A DNA stretch of 64,000 nucleotides from UBA7803 sp040219135. Its GTDB lineage: Bacteria > Pseudomonadota > Gammaproteobacteria > Pseudomonadales > Azotimanducaceae. This document shows, piece after piece, positions 26,697 to 35,781 of the stretch (the stretch's first letter is position 1; every line of letters begins with the position of its first letter). Under the pieces are notes generated by a model. It did no database searches and was not told the DNA's origin. It was given only the letters and a program-made list of their open reading frames with translations. The translations under genes and the position numbers were made by a program. The stretch lies in assembly GCA_040219135.1 (NCBI GenBank), contig JAVJTA010000015.1:1-64000 (forward strand). Reading direction: 5' to 3'.

Positions 26697-28447
26697 TGCA
26701 GTCGTCCCATGCTGGTTTTCAGAAGATCCGTCATGGCGGCCACGTTCGCCGGGGTCGGCACCGTGCCCCAACGGTGGTTGCCCTGCCAGATCAGGGTCAG
26801 CTGGCTGTTGCCGAGCAGCACGCCGACCTCGAGAAACGGGCCGCTCTCGACGAGATGCCAGTAAGCGTCGTCACCGATCCCGCCGATGCGTTGCACGCCG
26901 CGGAGCTTGAAGCTGTGTTCCCATTCCCGGGGCACCGACCCCATGGTGCGCAGGTAGTGGCGGATTTCGAAGTCGCCGTGGCCGAGCGGGTTGCGGTACT
27001 GACAGGTCGCCTCCTGGCGTTCGCTGGCCGGATCCGGCTGCTTGATCGGTCGCGGGGCGTCCACGGTCATGCCGATGGACCCGGAGATCTCGGCGGCGGT
27101 GAGCAGGCAGATGCCGGTGGCGGGAAGCTGCGGCGTGCGGCCGCCGCCCCCGCCGAGGGATACCGGTCTCGACGAACCGATCCCATCCGGCGTCACCCGC
27201 GCCAGGGCGTCGTCTGCGGCGCCCTCCATGGCCCCCGTCACCTGCCTGGAGGTCTGATCGATGGTGCCTGCGACCTGGTTTCCCGCGTCGTTAACCACCT
27301 GCTCGGCGGTCTGTTCCGCCTGGGCGACAGAATCCTCGGCCGTCTGCTGCGCCTTGTCGGCGGTGGAGCGCCCCAGGTTCTTCACGCTCCCCACCACGTT
27401 CCCGCCGATCTTCTTGATGCCGCCGCCGAGGCGCCGGAAGAAGCCGCGTTTCTCGGGGTCGTCGCCGGCGCTCGCGGCCGCTTCCGAGCCGCCGGCTGCC
27501 GGCCCGGTGTCCTGGGCGGGTGGCGGTGTGGCCGAAACCGCCTGCGGCCGGTTCCCGGAAGCCTGGCCGGCGGACCGAGCGGCACCCTCGGCCGGTGCCT
27601 GCGACCCGGTCTCTGCGTCGGCATCCGCCTCCCCGGTGTCCAGGGCGAAGAAGCCGCCGGCTGGTTCCTCCTCCTGCGCCTGAGTCCAGCGCACCTCGCC
27701 GGACTGGTCTGTGCTCAGTACCAACTCGTCGCCTTCGAGATACAACCTTCCGGTTTCAACGCTGCCGTCTTCGTCGATGAGGCTGATCCGTTCTCCGGCG
27801 CGCTCGATCCGCCCGGCGCGGATCGATTCTCCGTCACGGCTGAGTTCGAAGGTATCGCCGCTGAAGCGGATCGCGAACCCGTCGTGCGGTTCGACGCCCC
27901 GCCAGTCGCCGTCGATGTCGGCGGCCGTGGCAGCTGCCAGACCCGTCGACACACGGTTCGGGAGGTCGGGGGCGGGCGCCAGTTCGGCGCGGGCGGTGTC
28001 GACGATCACATAGCGACCCAGCTCGCCGATTTCGGCGCGCACCTCGTTGACCGTGGGGTCGACCCGGGTGGGCAGCGCGACCAGGCCGGACTCGCTGATC
28101 CACGCCACCACCCAGGTCGGCTGCGGCGAATCGATTGCGAACGACAGCGAGCCCGGCACCTGGAGCTTGAGGTCGACCGGTTCCAGCAGGATCAACGATG
28201 AGGTAGCCCCGGCGAAGTCTCCGGATTCGGCCTGGCTGAGGGTGAGGTCCGCGTTCGCAGACAGCGCCCCGGGCGGGATCGAGACGACGATGCCGGGATC
28301 CCCGTCGTGAACCAGAAAGCCGCCGAAGCTCGCTTCGATGTGCTCGGTCGCGAGCGGTTCCGTCTCCGAGGACGGCGAGCAGCCGGTTCCCAGACATGTC
28401 AGCAGCACCAGCAGTGTGAGATTCCTGGTTGCGCGGGCGTTGCGCAT
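26693..28447 (-). CDS. lipoprotein of unknown function with DUF3558-like C-terminus
   Basis: A 584-residue lipoprotein. GGAGGGAG fits ATG 28447. The lipobox is LGTGC at about residue 24. An N-terminal ZU5/beta-sandwich-like part (GIVVSIPPGALSANADLTLSQ) is followed by a small beta domain (GDWRGVEPHDGFAIRFSGDTFEL). Then come a Pro/Ala-rich linker, a basic patch (EKRGFFRRLGGGIKKIGG), a Gln/Thr/Ala-rich coiled-coil stretch (AQQTAEDSVAQAEQTAEQVV) and a C-terminal domain. That last domain has two Cys and a GIGDDAYW motif, reminiscent of DUF3558-type lipoprotein domains. The same kind of domain is in the upstream gene. Function unknown. Confidence 0.7.
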   Translation of the reverse strand: MRNARATRNLTLLVLLTCLGTGCSPSSETEPLATEHIEASFGGFLVHDGDPGIVVSIPPGALSANADLTLSQAESGDFAGATSSLILLEPVDLKLQVPGSLSFAIDSPQPTWVVAWISESGLVALPTRVDPTVNEVRAEIGELGRYVIVDTARAELAPAPDLPNRVSTGLAAATAADIDGDWRGVEPHDGFAIRFSGDTFELSRDGESIRAGRIERAGERISLIDEDGSVETGRLYLEGDELVLSTDQSGEVRWTQAQEEEPAGGFFALDTGEADADAETGSQAPAEGAARSAGQASGNRPQAVSATPPPAQDTGPAAGGSEAAASAGDDPEKRGFFRRLGGGIKKIGGNVVGSVKNLGRSTADKAQQTAEDSVAQAEQTAEQVVNDAGNQVAGTIDQTSRQVTGAMEGAADDALARVTPDGIGSSRPVSLGGGGGRTPQLPATGICLLTAAEISGSIGMTVDAPRPIKQPDPASERQEATCQYRNPLGHGDFEIRHYLRTMGSVPREWEHSFKLRGVQRIGGIGDDAYWHLVESGPFLEVGVLLGNSQLTLIWQGNHRWGTVPTPANVAAMTDLLKTSMGRLQ

Positions 28448-28476
28448 GGCTCCCTCCATAGCCTCGAGTTCCCGTA

Positions 28477-30438
28477 TCAGCTGCGCGCCGGTTCGACGAG
28501 GCGCCAGCGCAGCGCCTCCCGCTCCCCCCGCCAGTCGCTCAGCAGCTGGTTTCCGTCGGTTGCCTTGTCAAGACCGATGACCCGCTCGGAGGCGCCCAGC
28601 TTCACCCCGACGGCCTCGGCATCCCGCTGCAGCTGTTCGGAAAAGTGCAGAACTGCGGTGTCGTGCCCGGCGCGGCCCCGGGTGACGTAGCCGTTGCCGG
28701 AGACCACGGCCGTCAGCCGATGGGGCGGTGCGCCGATCTGCCAGAGCAACCGCGCGGTTCGACCGTTCAGGGTTCCGGTTGCCTCCCAGTTGCCGCGAAC
28801 GGTGGGCTCGAGCGATGGCTCGGGCCAGGGCCCGCCCGAGCTGTCGGCCACGGCGATCAGGCGGCGATCGACCAGGGTCGGGGCGCCGACCCGCTGCCAG
28901 TCCGCGACGACGTCGCCGGCCGTGGTCAGGCGGCCGGGCTGCGACAGCTGGTAGCTACCGGAGAGAATCGGGCGACGGGCGCGCGAGACGAACTCCCACG
29001 ATCCGGCCGCGGCGCCCAGCGCGCCATCGAAGGCGGTGGCGACCTCCAGCGTGAGTGCGTCGCCGGCGCGCACCGTGAGCAGCAGCCGGTGATCGTGGAG
29101 CTGAGTCGACCAGGTGCCCACCAGCTGGTCCGCCAGGCTCGCTCGCGAGCCGACGGCGGTTCCCGCGACGATCCGCTGCACGGCCAGGCGGCCGAGTTCG
29201 ATGGTGGCGCCCCGGGTGTCCTCTGCGCCGGCCACGCCGAGCTCGATGAGGGTATCGCCGAGCAGTACGGTCAGTGATGCGAGCCCGGATCCGGGCAGCT
29301 GAAAGTACGCCTCGTCGCCGATGTCGAGACGCTCCTGTCCCTGACGGCGGGCCCGGTCGACCACGGCGCGCTCGTCCCGGTAGGGGCTCTCGTCGATGTG
29401 CACCCGCACCGTGGTCGATCCGTTGCCGGGGGCCCGGTAGGCGCAGGCCCAGGTGGCGTCGCCGGACACGTGGGGTGCGTCGGCGGCCTCCAGATCGCGG
29501 CCGGTGGCCCGCTGTGCGTCGGCCAGGGTCACCACCGCGCAGGCGTCCACGGTGCGCACCTGCTCCACCGCGTCCTCCAGCGGAATCACCTGGGCCGACT
29601 CGTTGACGTAGCGCTGCGGCAGCACGCGCCAGGCCAGCGCGTCCTGATCGCGCTCGAGCAATCGCTGCCAGCGGAGCTCGAAGGCGTTCGGCCGCTCGGA
29701 AGTCATGCCCCGGGCGCGGGCCATGTTCACGACGTCCGGCAGGTCCGGGAAATCGAGCGGAATCGCCCGCCCCGGATCGCAGGGCCCGGTGGACACCCGG
29801 GGCGACGCGCCGGGCTGCACCGTGCGAACCAGGCCCGTGCCCGGCGAGCAGAAGGTGAAGGAGAGCGAGGCCTGGCCGGCCGGCGTGACGAAGTTGCCGA
29901 TCACCGCGCCTTCGTGGAGCTGGGCCTCAAGACCGATCAGGATCGCGTCGGGTTGCCAGGTCTGCGCCTCGACGGCGGCCTGACGGGCCAGCGCCGGCAC
30001 GCCGGTCAACGGCCACTCGCCGGTCTGGCCGGCGGCGATGGGTGCGGCGCTGCCGGCGGTCGCGGGAGCCGGCTGCCCCGGGCGCTGCCAGTAGGCGACG
30101 CCGCCGCGACCGAACATGGTCAGGCCGGTTTCGGTCGGCAGCAGGTAGGCGCCGCCGTCCTCTTCGCCGTTGTCCTTGAGGACGTGCCAGGTGCCGTCCG
30201 CGGCGGTCAGTGTGCCGGTCTCGTCCGGCAGCGGCGGGAAGCCGGCGAACTGCACGCGGTAGTGGCCGTTGGTCTCGATGGTGAAGGTGGTGGCCCAGCC
30301 GCCCTGGGGCGAGGGCAGATGGGTCTGCCAGGAACCGACCAGGCGCGGGTCAACCTCGGCATCGTCGCCGCATCCCGCTATGAGCGCGCTCAGAACCACG
30401 AACGCCATTGCTCTCCGGCGCAGTGCGATGAGTCGCAT
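28477..30438 (-). CDS. lipoprotein of unknown function, repeated lipocalin-like parts
   Basis: A 653-residue lipoprotein with lipobox LIAGC near residue 22. Two similar beta-rich parts are visible near the ends: VGSWQTHLPSPQGGWATTFTIE...YWQR, and VGTWSTQLHDHRLLLTVRAG...ADWQRVG. Between them lies a Cys-pair domain (VDACAVVTLADAQRATGRD...ATWACAYRAPG...DIGDEAYF) like the C-terminus of the next lipoprotein. It is the first gene of the three-gene operon; the next start is 29 bases downstream. Upstream, 62 bases away, lies a MITE-like insertion. Confidence 0.7.
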   Translation of the reverse strand: MRLIALRRRAMAFVVLSALIAGCGDDAEVDPRLVGSWQTHLPSPQGGWATTFTIETNGHYRVQFAGFPPLPDETGTLTAADGTWHVLKDNGEEDGGAYLLPTETGLTMFGRGGVAYWQRPGQPAPATAGSAAPIAAGQTGEWPLTGVPALARQAAVEAQTWQPDAILIGLEAQLHEGAVIGNFVTPAGQASLSFTFCSPGTGLVRTVQPGASPRVSTGPCDPGRAIPLDFPDLPDVVNMARARGMTSERPNAFELRWQRLLERDQDALAWRVLPQRYVNESAQVIPLEDAVEQVRTVDACAVVTLADAQRATGRDLEAADAPHVSGDATWACAYRAPGNGSTTVRVHIDESPYRDERAVVDRARRQGQERLDIGDEAYFQLPGSGLASLTVLLGDTLIELGVAGAEDTRGATIELGRLAVQRIVAGTAVGSRASLADQLVGTWSTQLHDHRLLLTVRAGDALTLEVATAFDGALGAAAGSWEFVSRARRPILSGSYQLSQPGRLTTAGDVVADWQRVGAPTLVDRRLIAVADSSGGPWPEPSLEPTVRGNWEATGTLNGRTARLLWQIGAPPHRLTAVVSGNGYVTRGRAGHDTAVLHFSEQLQRDAEAVGVKLGASERVIGLDKATDGNQLLSDWRGEREALRWRLVEPARS

Positions 30439-30500
30439 GCCGGTGTCCCTGACGTGTTCTTCCCAGCGGAAATCTACTCCTGCACGGGCGAGATCACTAG

Positions 30501-30763
30501 TGTACTGCGCCACTCTATTTGGTCCTTATAGAGCCCCTGAAAGACGTCAGTGCTAGGCGCCGTTCGCAGAGAATGGTGGTTCCATTGTCCAGAACGGGAA
30601 CGCGGCAATGGCGTCTTCCAGGGGCTCCCTGCGGGCGCGGGCGCAGGCGGCCGTCTGCGGTGTTGCGCCCGCTACCCGTACCACCGGTACGGCGGCGCGG
30701 GCGCGCCTTGCAGCTGACCGCCTGCGCTCACGCTATAAGGGCCAAATAGAGTGGCGCAGTACA
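30501..30763. mobile_element. 263-bp MITE-like element with 33-bp terminal inverted repeats
   Basis: The ends 30501-30533 and 30731-30763 (reverse-complemented) match at 31 of 33 bases, beginning TGTACTGCGCCACTCTATTT. Outside both ends stands CTAG (30497-30500 and 30764-30767), a candidate 4-bp target duplication of the YTAR kind made by IS5-group transposases (IS1182 elements also use 4-bp palindromes). No gene fits inside. The element fills most of the 342-base gap between the lipoprotein operon and ppc, and probably sits in the operon's promoter region. Confidence 0.8.
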
Positions 30764-30780
30764 CTAGTCCGACGGCTGCG

Positions 30781-33420
30781 TCAGCCGGTGTTGCGCAACC
30801 CGCTCGCAATCCCCGCCATCGTCACCTGCAGCGCCCGCTCCACCGCCCCTCGATCGCTAGTCTGATGGCGCCAGCGCGCCAGCAGCTCCGCCTGCAGCAG
30901 GTGCAGCGGATCGAGGTAGGTGTTGCGCACGTAGAGCGATTCCTCGAGCTCCGGATCGTTGGCGAGCAGATGATCGGACCCCGTGGTGCGCAGCAGATCG
31001 CCGGTGAGGCCGGCGAGGCGCTCGCATAACGCGTCCACGGTATCTTGCTGGGCGGCTTCCGTCAGCCGCTTCGCGTAGTAACGCGCCAGCGTGGCGTCGG
31101 CTTTCGCCAGCACCATCTCCAGCATGTCGGTCTGCATCCGGTAGAAGGGCCAGTCGAGCATGTCTTTGAGCACGTCAGCCTCGCCCGCATCGAGCGCCTC
31201 GTGCAGGGCGGTGTCGGTGCCGAGCCAGGCGGGCAGCATCAGCCGCACCTGGGTCCAGGCGAACACCCAGGGAATGGCGCGCAGGCTCTCGATGCCGGCG
31301 CTCGGCTTGCGCCGCGCCGGGCGGCTACCGAGTGCCAGGATGCCGAGTTCCTGTTCCGGGGTGAGGGCGCGGAACAGCGCCACGAAGTCCGGATCCTCAC
31401 GGACCACGGCGCGATACGACGCGAGGGCCGTGGTAGACATGGCGGCGAGGCGGTCGCGCCAGGCCTGGGTCGGCGTCGGCGGCGGGCTGAGGGTGGCTTC
31501 GAGCGTCGCGCTCAGATAACGCCGCAGGGTCTGCACGGCCAGTGCCGGCAGGCCGAGCTTCCAGCGGATCATTTCGCCCTGCTCGGTCACCCGCAGCGAT
31601 CCGGCCACGGACCCCGGCGGCTGAGACAGAATGGCGGACTGGGCCGGGCCGCCGCCGCGACCGACGGCGCCGCCGCGGCCGTGGAACAGAGCCAGGCGCA
31701 CGCCGTGTTTTTCTGCGACGGCCACCAGCTTTTCCTGGGCCTGGTACTGGGCCCAGGCGGCGGCGAACTGGCCGGCGTCCTTGGCGGAATCCGAGTAGCC
31801 GATCATCACCTGCTGGTAGCCGCCCGTGTAGGCGCGGTACCAGGGCAGGGCAAGCAGGGCGTCGATGCTGGCGGCGGCGCCCTCGAGATCGGACAGTGTC
31901 TCGAACAGCGGCACCACGGGCAGCGCCCGCTCGAGCCCGGCCTCGCGCAGCAGCAGGATCACCGCCAGCACGTCGCTCGGCGAGGTCGCCATGGAAATGA
32001 CGTACTGGGCGATGCCGGCGCCGTCGCCGCGGGCGATGGTCCGACAGGTGGCGAGCACCTCGGCGCCGTCCTCGCTCACCGGCCAGCGCGCGGGAAACAG
32101 CGGCCGATGGTTCTCCAGCTCGGTGAGCAGGAAGCGCTGGCGTTCCGCCTCGGACCAGTCGGCGTAGCTGGCACCGTCGCGGAGGATGTTGAGATACCGG
32201 GTCAGCTCGTCGAACACCGCGGTGTGACGCTCGGCGTCCTGGCGGATGTCGAGGCGCACCAGGTGCACGCCGAAGGCGGCGACCCTGCGCAGGGTGTCGA
32301 GCAGCGGGCCGTTGGCGATGCTGGCCATGCCGGCGGCGACGAGCGAACGGTGGCACAGGGCCAGCGGTTCGAGCAGCTCGGCGCTCGAGAGATACACGGA
32401 ATCCGCCTCGGCCGGCGGCTCCGGGTTCAGGGTCGCGGCCCAGTCCCGGGTGCGTTGCAGCCGTTCGCGCACCTGTTTCAGCAGCACCCGGTAGGGTTCG
32501 GCGGCGTCGCCCACCCGCTCACTGAGCTCGGCGCTGCCGCGGCGCATGGACAGCGACGCCTGCAAGGCCTCGACGTCGCGCTCGAACAGATCCGCCGCCA
32601 TCCAGCGCCCGAGCATCAGCACTTCCCGGGTCACCGTGGCGGTGACGTTAGGGTTGCCGTCGCGGTCGCCGCCCATCCAGGTGGCGAAGCGGATCGGGGC
32701 GGCGTCGAGCGCCAGCGGCTCGAGGCCGCGCTCGACGAGGGCGTCGTCGACCTCGCGCACCGCCTGGGGCAGCGCTTCCCAGAGCGAGTTCTCCACCACC
32801 GCAAAACCCCAGCGCGCCTCGTCCTGGGGGCTCGGCCGGGTCTGGCGGATCTCGTCGGTGTGCCAGGCCTCGGCGATCAGGCGCTGAAGGTCGCGTTCGG
32901 TGGCGCTGCTGGCGCCTTCCTGGTCGCGCTGCGCGAGCCTGTCGCGCGCGGCCAGGGCTTCGGCGATGGCGTCGTACTTCTGGATCAGCGTGCGGCGCAG
33001 CACCTCGGTGGGGTGCGCGGTGAGCACCAGCTCGATGTCGAGCTCGGCCAGCGTCTTTGCCAACCGCGGGTCATCGGGCAGGGTCAGGGTCACGGCGCGG
33101 TCGCGGTGCGGGCGGGTCAGGTGATGCTGCTCGGCGATGTTGGCGAGGTTCAGGAACTGATTGAACGCCCGGGCCACGTCCACCATGTCGTCGGCGGGAA
33201 TGTCGGCCAGGTAGTCGCTCAAGCGCTGCCAGTCGGCGGCGGCGCCGTGGCGCGCGTCCTTGGCGAGTGCCCGGATGGTCTCGATGCGTTCCAGAAACGC
33301 TTCGCCGCGGGCGTCGGCGATCACCCGCCCTAGAAGGTGGCCGAGCTCGCGGACGTCGTCGCGCAGCGGCGCTTCCAGGTGTTTGAAGCGGTTGTCTGGT
33401 GGAGTGGGCTCGGCGCTCAT
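30781..33420 (-). CDS. ppc: phosphoenolpyruvate carboxylase
   Basis: An 879-residue enzyme, full length for bacterial PEPC, which converts PEP and bicarbonate to oxaloacetate. Visible motifs: VLTAHPTEVLRRTLIQK (catalytic His region), MGGDRDGNPNVT, GYSDSAKDAG, the catalytic loop FHGRGGAVGRGGGP, QGEMIRWKLGLP, RAIPWVFAWTQVRL, and the invariant C-terminal GLRNTG. ATG 33420 is preferred; an in-frame ATG at 33468 would add a non-conserved leader. It diverges from the selenoprotein gene with 74 bases between. Confidence 0.98.
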   Translation of the reverse strand: MSAEPTPPDNRFKHLEAPLRDDVRELGHLLGRVIADARGEAFLERIETIRALAKDARHGAAADWQRLSDYLADIPADDMVDVARAFNQFLNLANIAEQHHLTRPHRDRAVTLTLPDDPRLAKTLAELDIELVLTAHPTEVLRRTLIQKYDAIAEALAARDRLAQRDQEGASSATERDLQRLIAEAWHTDEIRQTRPSPQDEARWGFAVVENSLWEALPQAVREVDDALVERGLEPLALDAAPIRFATWMGGDRDGNPNVTATVTREVLMLGRWMAADLFERDVEALQASLSMRRGSAELSERVGDAAEPYRVLLKQVRERLQRTRDWAATLNPEPPAEADSVYLSSAELLEPLALCHRSLVAAGMASIANGPLLDTLRRVAAFGVHLVRLDIRQDAERHTAVFDELTRYLNILRDGASYADWSEAERQRFLLTELENHRPLFPARWPVSEDGAEVLATCRTIARGDGAGIAQYVISMATSPSDVLAVILLLREAGLERALPVVPLFETLSDLEGAAASIDALLALPWYRAYTGGYQQVMIGYSDSAKDAGQFAAAWAQYQAQEKLVAVAEKHGVRLALFHGRGGAVGRGGGPAQSAILSQPPGSVAGSLRVTEQGEMIRWKLGLPALAVQTLRRYLSATLEATLSPPPTPTQAWRDRLAAMSTTALASYRAVVREDPDFVALFRALTPEQELGILALGSRPARRKPSAGIESLRAIPWVFAWTQVRLMLPAWLGTDTALHEALDAGEADVLKDMLDWPFYRMQTDMLEMVLAKADATLARYYAKRLTEAAQQDTVDALCERLAGLTGDLLRTTGSDHLLANDPELEESLYVRNTYLDPLHLLQAELLARWRHQTSDRGAVERALQVTMAGIASGLRNTG

Positions 33421-33494
33421 GGGCCAAGCATACGTCACATGGAACCTCCCGGCCGAGAGTGGGTACACTGCGACGAGTCTCAGGGGAGAACCGG

Positions 33495-34619
33495 ATGAAA
33501 CGTTTGTTCCTGCTGCTGCTGGCTGCAGCCAGCCCCCACGCCTTCGCCGACGCCGTGGTCCTCTACGAAGACCGCGTGGTCGAGGTGGCGGAAACCCTGG
33601 CGGATCCGACCGATCTCTGGATCCACCCGGGCGAGCTGCCGCGCGTGAACGGTTTCGAGCTGAAACCCGAAGGCGCCTGCATCGACGACATCTGCGTGCC
33701 GGTGCGCCAGAGCGAGAACAGCGACATCTTCATCACCCGCCAGGGCCAGGCCTGGTTCAACGTCGCCGAGCTCGCCGACCGATTGAACCAGCCCTACGCG
33801 GTGGACTACGACACCGGCGTGTGGAGCTTCGGCGCCATCCCGGTGCAGCGCGCGAGCTTCATGAAACGTGGACTCGCCCCGGACTTCACGCTACCCGGCG
33901 TCGACGGCAAGACGTACTCCCTGTCGGACTTCAAAGGGCAGAGGATCATGCTGCTGTCCTGGGCCTCGTGGTGAGGCTGCCGTTATGACCTGTCAGGTTG
34001 GCAGGCAATATTCGAACAGCTCGCAGACGACGATTTCATTCTCATCGCCGTGGCCCAGGACACCGGTGGCGCCGCGGTGGCCGCGCCCTGGTACGAACGC
34101 GCCGGCGCGACCTTCGTCAGCCTGGTGGACGAGCGCCACCGGCTGAGCGCGCTCTACGACCTGGTGAACGTGCCGTCGGCGGTGTGGATCGACGAGACCG
34201 GTCACGTCCGGCGCATCGATGAGGGTGCCTACGCCACCGTCCACAAGTCGGACGACTTCGAGTTCGGCCGCGACGACTACGCGCCCATGGTGGTGAACTG
34301 GGTGGAGAACGGCGAGGCGAGCCCGTACCTGCACCCGCCGGGCGAGCTCGACGTGCCGGAGCGCAGCGACCAGCAGGCGCTGGCCGAGCCCACCTTCCAG
34401 CTCGGCGTGTATTTTCACAAACGCGGCGACGAGGCCCGGGCCAACGGCTACTGGGAAGCGGCCCAGGCGCTGAACCCGGAGAGTTGGAACTACGCGCGCC
34501 AGGACTGGTCGTTCACCCCGGAGCAGGCGGGTGAGAACTGGCAGAAGAAGTTTCAGACGCTGGAGGGGCGGCCTTACTACCGGCCGATCGAAGGGCTGGA
34601 TGAGCAGGGCTCTCAGTAG
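33495..34619 (+). CDS. ResA/TlpA-like selenoprotein with WAxxUGC motif (in-frame TGA = Sec)
   Basis: A 374-residue thiol-redox protein if the TGA at 33972-33974 is read as selenocysteine 160. The frame is open on both sides of it. Signal peptide: residues 1-18 (RLFLLLLAAASPHAFA). An N-terminal domain of unknown fold runs to about 130, then a redoxin domain: GLAPDFTLPGVDGKTYSLSDFKG, then SWASW-U-GCRYDL. The Sec stands where ResA/TlpA proteins have the first Cys of WCxxC, with the resolving Cys at +2. After it come the expected VPSAVWID strand and a C-terminal extension. GGGGAGA precedes the ATG. This matches the ResA-like WAxxUGC selenoprotein family as I remember it. Periplasmic or membrane-facing redox work is likely. 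Confidence 0.88.
33972..34007 (+). promoter_or_regulatory. bacterial SECIS-like hairpin after the Sec codon
   Basis: Directly after TGA, GGCTGCC (33975-33981) pairs with GGCAGGC (34000-34006) at six of seven positions. A 5-base bulge GTTAT follows on the 5' side, then GACCT (33987-33991) pairs with AGGTT (33995-33999, one G-T) around the loop GTC. The loop begins 18 bases after the TGA and starts with G, as SelB recognition requires. The whole stem lies inside the coding frame, as in fdhF-type bacterial SECIS elements. Confidence 0.75.
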
Positions 34620-34628
34620 GATGGTGCG

Positions 34629-34890
34629 CTAGCTCGTGAACGGTCCCCCGGCCAGGTGCAGCATGCAATGACTGGCGAGGGCGGCCGTACGATGCCTCGA
34701 CGAATGCTGGAATTCGGCATCTGAAACCATCTGCAGGAACGCGCCGCGAGTCGGAAAGTACATGATCGCCGCAAGATCCCACGCCGGTTCTGCCGGGCCG
34801 ATCATGACCTGGTCCACCGGGGCGCTGAACACGACCCGGCCGCCAAGCTGCTCGATTTTTCTCGAGCTGGGCTTCGGTGGGTGCGTTCAT
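34629..34890 (-). pseudogene. DUF1330-like protein, frameshifted in a homopolymer
   Basis: The start MNAPTEAQLEK (ATG at 34890) runs into the wrong frame at the A5 run (T5 on the plus strand, 34856-34860). Removing one base restores EKIEQLGGRVVFSAPVDQVM and continues to WDLAAIMYFPTRGAFLQMVSD and a stop at 34629. The restored protein is about 86 residues and has the DUF1330 C-terminal pattern (YPSR-x-AFLxM-like). A sequencing error in the homopolymer is as likely as a true pseudogene. Confidence 0.65.
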
Positions 34891-34908
34891 GAATCGAATC
34901 CTGTCTTG

Positions 34909-35661
34909 CTAAAGGCGCGCGACGACGACGGTCTCGGCGCCGCTGCTCCAGGGGGTACGTTTGAAGTCCCGGTAGAAGGTCAGATCCCCGAACCCGGCAC
35001 GAGCGAGCAGATGCTCGAGCTCGTAGCGGTAGAACCAGCGCATGTGGATCCGGGTTGAACCGGCCAGCTCCACGCGGTCGCTCTCGAATCGGAAGGTTAC
35101 GGTGCTCACCTGTGTCGAGAGATCCCGTGCGACGCTGGCGTAGCGCCTCACCTCTTGACCCTGGTACTCGAACGTCGCATCGAGGGATTCGGGCTCTTCT
35201 GCAACCGCCGTTCTGGCGAGGTTCGGATCGAACACGTCGAATGTGAAAACACCCGTCGGATCCAGGTGACGACGGATGTTTCTCAGCGCGGAGAGCTGAG
35301 TCTGAGGGTCGAGCAGGTGCTGCAGGGCACGGAACGGGCAGGTGATCAGCCGGAAGCGGCCGTCACCGAGGTCGAAGGTCTCGATGCGACCGTGCTCGAG
35401 CGTGACGTTCTCCGGAATTCCCTTCTGCCTCAGAACCGCGAGCATCTCGGTCGATGCGTCGAGGCCGACGCACTCGACCCCGGACTCGGCCACTGGCAGC
35501 AGCGTTCGACCGGTGCCGCATCCCAGTTCGAGCAAGGGTCCGCCGACTTCGTCCGCCAGCGATCGGTAGAACGCGGCGTCGCCCGAGGGGTCGCGTACGA
35601 CGGCGTAGACACCGTCGTAGGTCTGCGCAACCAGACGCTCGTACTCGTCCTCGTAGGTCAT
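34909..35661 (-). CDS. class I SAM-dependent methyltransferase
   Basis: A 250-residue Rossmann-fold methyltransferase. Motif I is PLLELGCGTGRTLLPVA near residue 42, the acidic end of beta 2 is VGLDASTEML, and motif IV is FRLITCPFRALQHLL. C-terminal strands with TRIHMRWFYRYELEHLLARAGF are typical of small-molecule methyltransferases. The frame stays open far upstream of the ATG, but that extension is only the antisense of the next gene. The substrate cannot be told. Confidence 0.88.
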   Translation of the reverse strand: MTYEDEYERLVAQTYDGVYAVVRDPSGDAAFYRSLADEVGGPLLELGCGTGRTLLPVAESGVECVGLDASTEMLAVLRQKGIPENVTLEHGRIETFDLGDGRFRLITCPFRALQHLLDPQTQLSALRNIRRHLDPTGVFTFDVFDPNLARTAVAEEPESLDATFEYQGQEVRRYASVARDLSTQVSTVTFRFESDRVELAGSTRIHMRWFYRYELEHLLARAGFGDLTFYRDFKRTPWSSGAETVVVARL

Positions 35662-35781
35662 CGTCTCGATCTTAGCGCAATAGCGCTGAGCAGGAATCGC
35701 CGGGCCGGCTGTCTGACCAGGACAGCTGCCGCGGCCAAACCGCACGCCGACCGGTTGTGTTGTGCGGTACAGTCGCCGAGC

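Noticed and set aside
31045..33333. A 762-codon frame on the plus strand opposite ppc
   Set aside because: It is the mirror of a strongly conserved ppc gene, with a Gly/His/Gln/Arg-rich composition typical of antisense frames in high-GC DNA.
33972..33974. Reading the TGA as a nonsense mutation splitting a pseudogene
   Set aside because: The stop sits exactly at the catalytic residue, the frame is unbroken on both sides and a SECIS-like stem follows. Recoding explains all three.
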